Shown here in pieces: positions 38,265 to 45,967 of a stretch of 64,000 nucleotides of DNA; within the stretch, counting starts at the first letter, position 1, and every line of letters starts with the position of its first letter. The notes under the pieces were generated by a model. The model saw only the letters and a list, made by a program, of their open reading frames with translations, was not told where the DNA came from and searched no databases. This DNA is from VAZQ01 sp035300505. Lineage in GTDB: Bacteria > Pseudomonadota > Alphaproteobacteria > Rhizobiales > Xanthobacteraceae. The translations under genes were made by a program, and so were the position numbers. The DNA is taken from NCBI GenBank assembly GCA_035300505.1, contig DATGVJ010000374.1, forward strand, positions 1 through 64,000, written 5' to 3'.

Positions 38265-38714
38265 GTGATCGACAACTACTGGCGCGAAGCTGGTCTTGTT
38301 TACGATCGCATCGGCGAACTTCGCGAAGACCCGATCAATGGCCGTTTCGACGTCAGGCATTTGACCGCCATTCACGCCTATATCTTTCAGGACTTGCCGC
38401 ATCATCAACCAGGGATCATCCGTTCGGATGCGAAAAACTGGACCAAGCGCCGCGAGCTTGAAGGACGGTCAGGCGCACACTCGGTTCCGTATGTCAGCTA
38501 CAGAGACAAACAATACGTGCGGGTCGATGATCTTCAGGTGCAGGCCCCATGCGGCGATTTCGACAGCGGCCAGCGCAATCGCCACGGCCTCCGCGCGTTT
38601 ATTGCACTGCGTGAAATAGGCGATCAGTTCGGGGTGATAGAGGACATCTTCGAGCGCTCACGCACTTTGTCGAGATCGGCTTCGTTGGCCAGAAGGTCAT
38701 CGTTGAATGTATGA
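38265..38714 (+). pseudogene. Fic-like gene fragment
   Basis: The frame starts with GTG and reads 'GELREDPINGRFDVRHLTAI' and 'HAYIFQDLPHHQPGII', like the N-terminal part of Fic/Doc-fold proteins, up to about 'SGAHSVPYVS'. The catalytic HPFXXGNG loop is absent and the rest of the frame (after about 38520) is unlike Fic. The minus strand there has an interrupted frame beginning MTSTVDHTFNDDLLANEADL. I treat the whole as debris; the Fic call is tentative. Confidence 0.4.
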
Positions 38715-38825
38715 TCGACGGTCGAAGTCATGACACCCCGAAAAGCTTGCTGCCCCGCTGTCAAGGCCGGAAGTAGATCATTTCGATTACGCGCTGCAAG
38801 GTAGAGTTGTGGACGGAAAATAATG

Positions 38826-38847
38826 CATTAACATCATTATGTTAATG
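38826..38847. promoter_or_regulatory. AT-rich inverted repeat
   Basis: Perfect 9-base arms CATTAACAT and ATGTTAATG around CATT. It lies 58 bases upstream of the conserved two-block motif at 38905 and could be a repressor operator. There is no T-run, so a terminator is less likely. Confidence 0.4.
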
Positions 38848-38904
38848 AAATTCTACAGAGGCCTTGCAGGCGCAAAGGTCGCAGCCTCGATCCTCACATC
38901 CGCT

Positions 38905-38934
38905 CTTCCCCTCGGGTTAAACCCAGCGTAATCT
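38905..38934 (+). promoter_or_regulatory. shared two-block upstream motif, copy 2
   Basis: CTTCCCCTC, 12 variable bases, GCGTAATCT. It ends 30 bases before the first codon of the decayed cytochrome c, and would therefore drive paralog A as the downstream gene. Confidence 0.55.
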
Positions 38935-38964
38935 GCCCCAAACGAAAAACCGGCAGGTTTCTCG

Positions 38965-39162
38965 ATGAAGTTCACCACGATCACGCGTTGCGTTTGCGTT
39001 CCTGGCCTCGACGCTGTCGGTTGCGGCAGGGCCTGCGTCCGCCCAGCAGTTTACCAAACAGCAGACCACAGGCCGGCAGCTTTTCGCCCAGTCCTGCGGA
39101 GTCCGATCATCGCTTGCCTGTCGACTGTCACCCCGGCCGCAGCAGCAAATCAACCATGCTGA
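38965..39162 (+). pseudogene. decayed c-type cytochrome
   Basis: After MKFTTITR a one-base shift near codon 9 is needed to read 'AFAFLASTLSVAAGPASAQQ' and 'FTKQQTTGRQLFAQSCGV', which match the intact cytochrome at 26965. The sequence then jumps to 'IIACLSTVTPAAA', matching the end of that domain. The deletion removes the second Cys-His of the heme motif and the distal Met, so no heme can be bound. Confidence 0.88.
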
Positions 39163-39186
39163 GCGGACCATCCAAGGAGAAGCAGA

Positions 39187-41043
39187 ATGAACATTAGGAA
39201 GAAACGTTTCATGTTGGGCGTTGCCGCCATGGTTACGGCGGGCTTGGTCACGACGGTTGCCTCGCAGGCCGCCGAACAAATTCTCTCCGGGACCATCACC
39301 TCGGCCACGGGCGAAAAGCTGGGCGGCGTGACGGTGTCGGCCAAGCGCGACGGCACCACGATCACGACCAGCGTCTATACCGACGAACAGGGCAACTATT
39401 ATTTCCCGCCGATGGAGGCCGGCAAGTACAACGTTTGGGCGCAGGCGCTCGCCTTCGAGACATCGAAGAGTGCAGTCGACCTGTTGGCTGCCAAGCGCCA
39501 GAACCTCGCCCTCAAGGCGATCACCGACAAGGAGCGCGCTTTCCGCCAACTGCCCGGCGAAATGATGATCGCGGCTCTGCCGGAAGCAACGACCGAAGAT
39601 GCCAACATGAAGAAAATCTTCATGAACCAGTGCACGGGTTGTCATGCGCCGAACTATCCGCTGCAATTCCGCTTTGATGAAGCAGGCTGGAGCAAGATCA
39701 TCGACCTCATGAAGGTCGTGCAGAACACCGGCGCCTATCCGGCAAACCCCAAGGCTAACCAGATCATCGATATGAACCAGAAGCAGCTCGCGGCCTATCT
39801 GGCCCGTGCGCGTGGTCCTGGCGAAAGTTCCGTGAAGGTGGTGTCACGTCCCCGCCCGTCCGGCGAAGCCGCTCGTGCGGTTTGGACGCTCTATGATGTC
39901 CCGCAGAATGCCGACGCCGGCATTACCCTCGCCCACGGGCCCGGGCCACAGAATGACGGCACGGACTGGACCCAGGGCACGACTTCCAAGCTCGGCCTGA
40001 TCACCCATGACGGTGGCATGGACTTCGACGGCAACATCTGGTTCACCTCGAACTCGCCGAACAAGAGCGTCACAGTCGGCCGCGTCAACGCCAAGACCGG
40101 TGAATACAAGGCACTCAAAGTCAACCGCAATGACGGCCGCGCCGCCAACGCTCATGGCCTGACCCGCGACGCCGAAGGCAATCTCTGGTTCGACGTCGAT
40201 CCGGGCCGCCGCAGCCTCGACAAGCTCGACCCGAAGACCGAGAAGATCACCGTCTACCAGACGCCGCAGGGCATGTCGCCACTCGGCGGCGCCGTGACAC
40301 TCGACGTCGACGGCAAGGGCAAGGTCTGGGCATCCTCTCCGGACGGCGTGCTGCAATTCGACCCGGTGAGCGAGAAGTTCACCGAGTTCAAGTCCAAGAA
40401 CCACAAGACCGCACGTGGCCAGGCCAACACCTACGGCGCCGCCGGCGACCGTGACGGCAATGGCTGGTGGGCGCAGATGGGCTGGGACACAATCGGCAGG
40501 GCCAACATCGCGGATGGCTCGACGGTCGAGATCAAGCTGCCGGAAAACAAGGCGGAAATGGACCGGCTCACCCCGGCTCAGCTCGCGGCTTACGACAAGG
40601 TCGACGACCTTGCCAACGGCAACCCGCTCCCCTGGGGCCAGGGTCCGCGCCGCATGGGCACGGACAAGAAGGCCGACGTCCTCTGGGTCGGCAACTCCTG
40701 GGGCTCGAGCCTGGCCCGCATCGACACCAAGACGAACGCCACGACGATTGTGCCGTTCCCCGACAAGGCGATGCAGCCCTACCACATCGCAGTCGACGAT
40801 CAGCACAACGTCTGGGGCAACCTCTGGACCAATGACCAGATCGTCAAATATGACCCCGCAACGCAGAAGTGGACGACCTTCGAACTGCCGGTCCGCGGCA
40901 CGGAGATTCGCCACATCGCGGTTGACGAGCGTCAAGGCACGCTCAAGGTCGTCGTTCCGGTCTACCGCACCAACCAGATGGGCGTGATGTCGGTGCGCAG
41001 CGAGGCCGATCTCGCGGCCCTCAAGGCGAAGGCGGTGAACTAG
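39187..41043 (+). CDS. propeller-cytochrome fusion, paralog A
   Basis: 618 residues with AAGGAG upstream. Signal peptide (FMLGVAAMVTAGLVTTVASQ); a carboxypeptidase-regulatory-like beta domain, about 32-110 (LSGTITSATGEKLGGVTVSA; TDEQGNYYFPPMEAGKYNVW); a heme c segment, about 115-235, with C149, C152 and H153 (CTGCH) and 'AYLARARG'; and a six-bladed Vgb-like propeller, about 240-618 (DFDGNIWFTSN; AEGNLWFDVDPGRRSL; LWVGNSWGSSLARIDTKT). Exported to the periplasm and probably redox-active. The propeller resembles virginiamycin B lyase but that activity is not implied. Substrate and electron partner unknown. Confidence 0.88.
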   Translation: MNIRKKRFMLGVAAMVTAGLVTTVASQAAEQILSGTITSATGEKLGGVTVSAKRDGTTITTSVYTDEQGNYYFPPMEAGKYNVWAQALAFETSKSAVDLLAAKRQNLALKAITDKERAFRQLPGEMMIAALPEATTEDANMKKIFMNQCTGCHAPNYPLQFRFDEAGWSKIIDLMKVVQNTGAYPANPKANQIIDMNQKQLAAYLARARGPGESSVKVVSRPRPSGEAARAVWTLYDVPQNADAGITLAHGPGPQNDGTDWTQGTTSKLGLITHDGGMDFDGNIWFTSNSPNKSVTVGRVNAKTGEYKALKVNRNDGRAANAHGLTRDAEGNLWFDVDPGRRSLDKLDPKTEKITVYQTPQGMSPLGGAVTLDVDGKGKVWASSPDGVLQFDPVSEKFTEFKSKNHKTARGQANTYGAAGDRDGNGWWAQMGWDTIGRANIADGSTVEIKLPENKAEMDRLTPAQLAAYDKVDDLANGNPLPWGQGPRRMGTDKKADVLWVGNSWGSSLARIDTKTNATTIVPFPDKAMQPYHIAVDDQHNVWGNLWTNDQIVKYDPATQKWTTFELPVRGTEIRHIAVDERQGTLKVVVPVYRTNQMGVMSVRSEADLAALKAKAVN

Positions 41044-41044
41044 A

Positions 41045-41118
41045 AAACACAAGCACGCGAAAACGCGTACTTGTGTTTGTGAAGATTAGGAGGCGCGGAC
41101 CAATCCGCGCCTCTTTTT
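41045..41118 (+). terminator. double hairpin terminator of paralog A
   Basis: 41045-41078: 15-base stem with one mismatch around AAAA. 41090-41118: perfect 10-base stem GAGGCGCGGA-CCAA-TCCGCGCCTC followed by TTTTT. The same two-hairpin layout follows paralog C, evidence that terminators were duplicated with the genes. Confidence 0.85.
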
Positions 41119-41138
41119 ATGGGTCAAGGGCACGGATC

Positions 41139-41302
41139 GTCGGATGGGTAGAGGTAAAGCGCGTTCTTCACGCGATTTACCGAAACCCATCGACCCCACG
41201 GGCCGCAAAAATGATAGGCTTCGGCATGTGGTTGATGGGTTTCGCCATAGCGCGTCGCGAGACGCGCGTAAACGCGCTTATGGGCCTCAACCCATCCTAC
41301 GA
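41139..41302. repeat. fold-back intergenic repeat
   Basis: Begins 'cggatgggtagaggtaaa', ends 'ggcctcaacccatcctacg', with internal 'gaaacccatcgac' and 'tgatgggtttcgcc'. It is related to 2271-2544 and sits between paralogs A and B, where it separates terminator from promoter region. Confidence 0.65.
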
Positions 41303-41352
41303 TGACCCGCCCCTACGAAGAAAGCCTTCCCTTCAGTTTAGTTGTAGGCCCC

Positions 41353-41382
41353 CTTCCCCTCAGCACCACTCAGGCGTAATCT
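41353..41382 (+). promoter_or_regulatory. shared two-block upstream motif, copy 3
   Basis: CTTCCCCTC, 12 variable bases, GCGTAATCT, ending 221 bases before paralog B. The following 200 bases (about 41395-41603) are homologous to 43608-43798 in front of paralog C, so a long leader was duplicated with the gene. Confidence 0.55.
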
Positions 41383-41603
41383 TCGGCCGAACTTGTGGTC
41401 GGGAAGGCATTTTCTGATTCCACGCATTGGCATGGCCGGTGGGAGGCATCGGCGGCGGGAACCCTGCCATCAAGGCCTCGGACCGCAATGCCAATGTTAA
41501 AGCTCCATTGCGAAAACTTCTGTGTTACAATTCTGTGTCAGGTTTCTATCGTCACCGGCCGTACCAGCGTACATGTTCTGGACCGGCCTATCCAAGGAGA
41601 ACC

Positions 41604-43463
41604 ATGATGAATGTTAAGAAGCATCGTTTCATGTTGAGTGCTGCCGCCATCGTCACGGCCGGTTTCGTCACGACGGTTGCCGGACAGGCCGCCGAACAAA
41701 TTCTCTCCGGCACCATCATCTCCGCATCGGGCGATAAGCTGGGCGGCGTGACGGTATCGGCCAAGCGCGACGGCACCACGATCACGACGAGTGTCTATAC
41801 CGACGAACAAGGCAACTATTATTTCCCGCCGATGGAAGCCGGCAAGTATAACGTCTGGGCGCAGGCGCTTTCCTTCGAGACATCCAAGAATGCGGTTGAT
41901 CTCTCCGCTGCCAAGCGCCAGGATCTCGCCCTCAAGCCGATCACCGACAAGGAGCGCGCTTTCCGCCAACTGCCCGGCGAAATGATGATCGCAGCGCTGC
42001 CCGAAGCAACGACCGAAGATGCCAACATGAAGCGAACCTTCATGAACCAGTGCACCGGTTGTCATTCGCCGAACTATCCGCTGCAGTTCCGCTTCGACGA
42101 AGAAGGCTGGAACAAGATCATCAACCTGATGAAGGTCGTGCAGGGCACCGGCGCCGTCCCGCCGAACCCGAAGGCCAACCAGATCATCGAGATGAACCAG
42201 AAGCAGCTCGCGGCCTATCTCGCTCGCGCGCGTGGCCCTGGTGAAAGCTCGCTCAAAGCCGTGTCGCGTCCGCGTCCGTCCGGCGAAGCCGCACGCGCGG
42301 TATGGACCCTCTATGACGTGCCGCAGAATGCCGAAGCCGGCATTACTGCTGCCCATGGGGTGGGCCCGCAGAATGACGGCACCGATTGGACCCAAGGCAC
42401 CACGTCCAAACTCGGCCTGATCACCCACGACGGCGGCATGGATTTTGACGGCAATATCTGGTTCACATCGAATACGCCGAACAAGACCGTCACCATCGGC
42501 CGGGTCAACGCCAAGACCGGTGAATACAAGCCGCTCAAGGTCAACCGCAATGACGGCCGCGCCGCGAATGCTCACGGCCTGACACGCGACGCCGAAGGCA
42601 ATCTGTGGTTCGACATCGATCCGGGCCGACGCAGCCTCGGCAAGCTCGATCCGAAGACCGAGAAGATCACCGTCTACCAGACGCCACAAAACATGTCGCC
42701 GTTGGGCGGCGCCGTGACGCTCGACGTCGACGGCAAGGGCAAGATCTGGGCCTCGGCTCCGGACGGCGTGCTGCAGTTCGACCCCGCGACCGAGAAGTTC
42801 ACCGAGTTCAAGACCAAGAACTTCAAGACGGCTCGGGGCCAGGGCACCACCTACGGCGCCGCCGGCGACCGCGACGGCAACGGCTGGTGGGCGCAGATGG
42901 CTTGGGACACGATCGGCAGGGCCAACATCGCGGATGGCTCGACGGTCGAAATCAAGCTGCCGGAGAACAAGTCCGAGATGGACCGCCTGACGCCGGCTCA
43001 GCTCGCGGCCTATGACAAGGTCGACGATCTCGCTATTGGCAACCCGCTCCCCTGGGGCCAGGGTCCGCGCCGCATGGGCACTGACAAGAATGCCGACGTG
43101 CTTTGGGTCGGCAACTCCTGGGGCTCGAGCCTCGCCCGCATCGACACCAAGACGAACGCCACGACGATCGTGCCGTTCCCCGACAAGGCGATGCAGGCCT
43201 ACCACATCGCGGTCGACAACAACCACAACGTCTGGGGCAACCTCTGGACCAATGACCAGATCGTCAAATATGACCCCGCGACGCAGAAGTGGACGACCTT
43301 CGAACTGCCGGTCCGCGGCACTGAGATTCGCCACATCTCGGTTGACGAGCGTCAAGGCACGCTCAAGGTCGTCGTTCCGGTCTACCGCACCAACCAGATG
43401 GGCGTGATGTCGGTGCGCAGCGAGGCCGATCTCGCGGCCCTCAAGGCGAAGGCGGTGAACTAA
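41604..43463 (+). CDS. propeller-cytochrome fusion, paralog B
   Basis: 619 residues; AAGGAGAACC precedes two adjacent ATGs at 41604 and 41607. Same architecture as paralog A: signal peptide, regulatory-like domain, CTGCH heme site ('NQCTGCHSPNYPLQF'), and Vgb-like propeller. Protein identity to A is very high, especially in the last 300 bases of the gene, where the DNA is nearly the same. It has its own upstream motif and terminator, so it is a separate transcription unit rather than an operon member. Confidence 0.88.
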   Translation: MMNVKKHRFMLSAAAIVTAGFVTTVAGQAAEQILSGTIISASGDKLGGVTVSAKRDGTTITTSVYTDEQGNYYFPPMEAGKYNVWAQALSFETSKNAVDLSAAKRQDLALKPITDKERAFRQLPGEMMIAALPEATTEDANMKRTFMNQCTGCHSPNYPLQFRFDEEGWNKIINLMKVVQGTGAVPPNPKANQIIEMNQKQLAAYLARARGPGESSLKAVSRPRPSGEAARAVWTLYDVPQNAEAGITAAHGVGPQNDGTDWTQGTTSKLGLITHDGGMDFDGNIWFTSNTPNKTVTIGRVNAKTGEYKPLKVNRNDGRAANAHGLTRDAEGNLWFDIDPGRRSLGKLDPKTEKITVYQTPQNMSPLGGAVTLDVDGKGKIWASAPDGVLQFDPATEKFTEFKTKNFKTARGQGTTYGAAGDRDGNGWWAQMAWDTIGRANIADGSTVEIKLPENKSEMDRLTPAQLAAYDKVDDLAIGNPLPWGQGPRRMGTDKNADVLWVGNSWGSSLARIDTKTNATTIVPFPDKAMQAYHIAVDNNHNVWGNLWTNDQIVKYDPATQKWTTFELPVRGTEIRHISVDERQGTLKVVVPVYRTNQMGVMSVRSEADLAALKAKAVN

Positions 43464-43504
43464 CTCTACAAGAGGCGCTGCCCCATAGGCAGCCCGAAAC
43501 AACG

Positions 43505-43543
43505 AGGGCGGCTCATTCCGAAGGGATGAGCTGCCCTTTTTTA
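43505..43543 (+). terminator. terminator of paralog B
   Basis: AGGGCGGCTCATTCC - GAAG - GGATGAGCTGCCCT, followed by a six-T run. Different in sequence from the terminators of A and C. Confidence 0.85.
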
Positions 43544-43568
43544 TTGTTAAATTGCCGCATTCCCTGCC

Positions 43569-43598
43569 CTTCCCCTCGGGGCCGCCCGGGCGTAATCT
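43569..43598 (+). promoter_or_regulatory. shared two-block upstream motif, copy 4
   Basis: CTTCCCCTC, 12 variable bases, GCGTAATCT, 200 bases before paralog C and followed by a leader homologous to that of paralog B. Confidence 0.55.
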
Positions 43599-43798
43599 CG
43601 CACATAGCACGTGGTCGGGAGGGCAATTTCTGATTCCACGCATTGGCATTGGCGGCGGGCATACCCGCCATCAAGACCTCGCCAGTGTTAAAGCGCCATT
43701 GTCACGACTTCTGCGTTACGATTTTGTGTTAGCTTTCTGTCGTCACCGGCCGCACCAGCATACTTCGAGGTACTGAACCGGCCTATCCAAGGAGAACC

Positions 43799-45652
43799 AT
43801 GATGAACGTTACGAAGAAGCATCGTTTCATGTTGGGTGCGGCCGCCATCGTCACGGCCGGTTTCGTCACGACAGTTGCCGCGCAGGCAGCCGAGCAATTG
43901 CTCTCGGGCACCATCACCTCGGCGTCAGGCGAGAAGATGGGTGGCGTCACGGTGTCAGCCAAGCGCGAAGGATCGACTATCGCGACCCATGTCTACACCG
44001 ATGAACAGGGCAATTATTATTTCCCGGCCATGGAAGCCGGCAAGTATCGCGTTTGGGCACAGGCTTTGAGCTACGAGGCCGCCAAGAGCGAGGTCGATCT
44101 CGCTGCAGCCAAGAAGCAAGATCTCGTGCTGCAACCAATGACCGATCAAGAGCGCCGCTGGCGGCAGCTTCCGGCCGAACTGATGATTGCGTCGTTGCCG
44201 GAAGAAACCACGCAAGACGCGCAGATGAAGAAGATTTTCAGCAACCAATGCCTTGGCTGCCACATGTCGAGCTACCCGTTGCAGTTCAAGTTCGACGAGG
44301 CAGGCTGGAGCAAGGTCATCGACCTCATGAAGCTGGTGCAGAACACCGGCAACCTGGTCGCCAGCGCCAAGCCCAACCAGATCATCGAACTCAACCAGAA
44401 GGGACTTTCGGCCTATCTTGCCAAGGTGCGCGGACCCAATTCAGCCGCGCTCAAGATCAAAGAACGCCCGCGTCCGAGCGGCGAAGCAGCCCAGGTCGTG
44501 TGGAATACCTATGACGTTCCGCAAAACCCGGATGCGGGCGTTGGAATCACCGCCCATACCAATGACGGCACGGATTGGTCGCTGGGGACCACCACCCGCA
44601 TGACGCTGCTCCAGCATGATGGCGCCATGGATTTCGACGGCAATCTCTGGTTCACGTCCAACGCGCCGAACAAGGTGGTCACCATCGGCCGCGTCGATAC
44701 CAAGACCGGCGAAGTGAAATTCCTCAAGGTCAACCGCAACGACGGCCGCGCCGCCAATGCGCACGGGCTCACCCGCGACGCCGAAGGCAATCTCTGGTTC
44801 GACATCGATCCGGGCCGCCGCAGCCTCGGCAAACTCGACCCGAAGACAGAGAAGATAACGGTCTACCAGCCGCCGCTAAACATGTCGCCGCTCGGCGGCG
44901 CCGTGACGCTCGATGTCGACGGCAAAGGCAAGGTATGGGCCTCTTCGCCAGACGGCGTGTTGACCTTCGACCCGGCCACCGAGAAGTTCACGGAGTTCAA
45001 ATCCAAGAACTCCAAACGGGCGAACGGAACAGCCGGCACCTATGGGGCCGCGGGCGATCGCAGTGGCAATGGCTGGTGGGCGCAGATGGGTTGGGACACG
45101 ATCGGCAAGGCCGATATGTCGAGCGGCTCCACAGTCGAGATCAAGTTGCCGGAATACAAGCCCGGCATGGACTTGTTCACCCCGGAACAGATCGCGGCCT
45201 ATGACAAGGTCACGGATCTCTCCAACGGCAGTCCGCTGCCCTGGGGCCAGGGACCGCGCCGCATGGGCACCGACAAGAATGCCGACATCCTCTGGGTCGG
45301 CAATTCGTGGGGTGCGAGCTTTGCCCGCATCGACACCAAGACGAATGAAACTACGATCATTCCGTTCCCCGACAAGGCCATGCAGGCCTATCACATCCAT
45401 GTCGACAGCAAGCACAATGTGTGGGGCAACCTGTGGACCAACGACCAGATCGTGAAATACGACCCGGCCGCCGGCAAGTGGACGACTTACGAAATGCCGG
45501 TGCGCGGCACTGAAAGCCGGCACGTCTCGGTCGACGAGCGCAGCGGGCGGACCAAGGTCATCCTGCCGACCTACCGGTCGCACCAGATGTTCGTCATGAC
45601 CATCCGCACCGCGGAAGACATCGCGGCGCTGAAGGCGCAGACGGCGAAGTAA
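43799..45652 (+). CDS. propeller-cytochrome fusion, paralog C
   Basis: 617 residues with AAGGAGAACC upstream. The order of domains is as in A and B, with heme motif CLGCH ('NQCLGCHMSSYPLQF') and propeller motifs 'DFDGNLWFTSNAPNK' and 'AEGNLWFDIDPGRRSL'. It is clearly more diverged than A and B are from each other, notably in 'YEAAKSEVDLAAAKKQDLVL' and in the C terminus 'RTAEDIAALKAQTAK'. Conservation of the heme cysteines in all three copies argues that heme is functional, not a relic. Confidence 0.88.
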   Translation: MMNVTKKHRFMLGAAAIVTAGFVTTVAAQAAEQLLSGTITSASGEKMGGVTVSAKREGSTIATHVYTDEQGNYYFPAMEAGKYRVWAQALSYEAAKSEVDLAAAKKQDLVLQPMTDQERRWRQLPAELMIASLPEETTQDAQMKKIFSNQCLGCHMSSYPLQFKFDEAGWSKVIDLMKLVQNTGNLVASAKPNQIIELNQKGLSAYLAKVRGPNSAALKIKERPRPSGEAAQVVWNTYDVPQNPDAGVGITAHTNDGTDWSLGTTTRMTLLQHDGAMDFDGNLWFTSNAPNKVVTIGRVDTKTGEVKFLKVNRNDGRAANAHGLTRDAEGNLWFDIDPGRRSLGKLDPKTEKITVYQPPLNMSPLGGAVTLDVDGKGKVWASSPDGVLTFDPATEKFTEFKSKNSKRANGTAGTYGAAGDRSGNGWWAQMGWDTIGKADMSSGSTVEIKLPEYKPGMDLFTPEQIAAYDKVTDLSNGSPLPWGQGPRRMGTDKNADILWVGNSWGASFARIDTKTNETTIIPFPDKAMQAYHIHVDSKHNVWGNLWTNDQIVKYDPAAGKWTTYEMPVRGTESRHVSVDERSGRTKVILPTYRSHQMFVMTIRTAEDIAALKAQTAK

Positions 45653-45656
45653 AGAG

Positions 45657-45769
45657 ATCACAAGCACGCGCAGACGCGTGCTTGTGATTGGAAATGAGAG
45701 AGGCGCGGATCAGTCCGCGCCTTTTTTGATTGGAAATGAGAGAGGCGCGGATCAGTCCGCGCCTTTTTT
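45657..45769 (+). terminator. terminator array of paralog C, with a 42-base tandem duplication
   Basis: 45657-45688 is a perfect 14-base stem around CAGA. Two exact 42-base copies follow (45686-45727 and 45728-45769), each containing AGGCGCGGA-TCAG-TCCGCGCCT and a T-run. Confidence 0.85.
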
Positions 45770-45800
45770 TAATTTGGTGCGTGCGATCGATTCACGTCCC

Positions 45801-45962
45801 GTAGGGTGGGCAGAGGCGCCGGGCACAATCGTGGGGCATGAAACGTGCCTCAATGGCGCCGTGCCCACGCGGCAACTTACACGCGGGGGAACGCGTGGGC
45901 ACGGCGCCGCGCAGTTTTGTGTTTGTTTTGAGGTCGGTGCCCGGCGCCTTTGCCCACCCTAC
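45801..45962. repeat. fold-back intergenic repeat with GTAGGGTGGG ends
   Basis: Starts gtagggtgggcagaggcgcc and ends ggcgcctttgcccaccctac, a near-perfect 20-base terminal inverted repeat; inside, 'ggcgccgtgcccacgcg' and 'cgcgtgggcacggcgcc' pair as well. The whole element can fold into one long hairpin. It ends six bases before the amidohydrolase stop codon. Confidence 0.75.
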
Positions 45963-45967
45963 AAACC

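Noticed and set aside
41538..43649. 703-codon minus-strand frame opposite paralog B (and a similar one at 39844-41052)
   Set aside because: Occurs opposite two paralogs because they share sequence; no ribosome site and no recognisable domain.
39187..45652. Streptogramin resistance (virginiamycin B lyase) genes
   Set aside because: Only the propeller fold is shared; the proteins are exported and carry heme and regulatory-like domains, so antibiotic cleavage is not supported.
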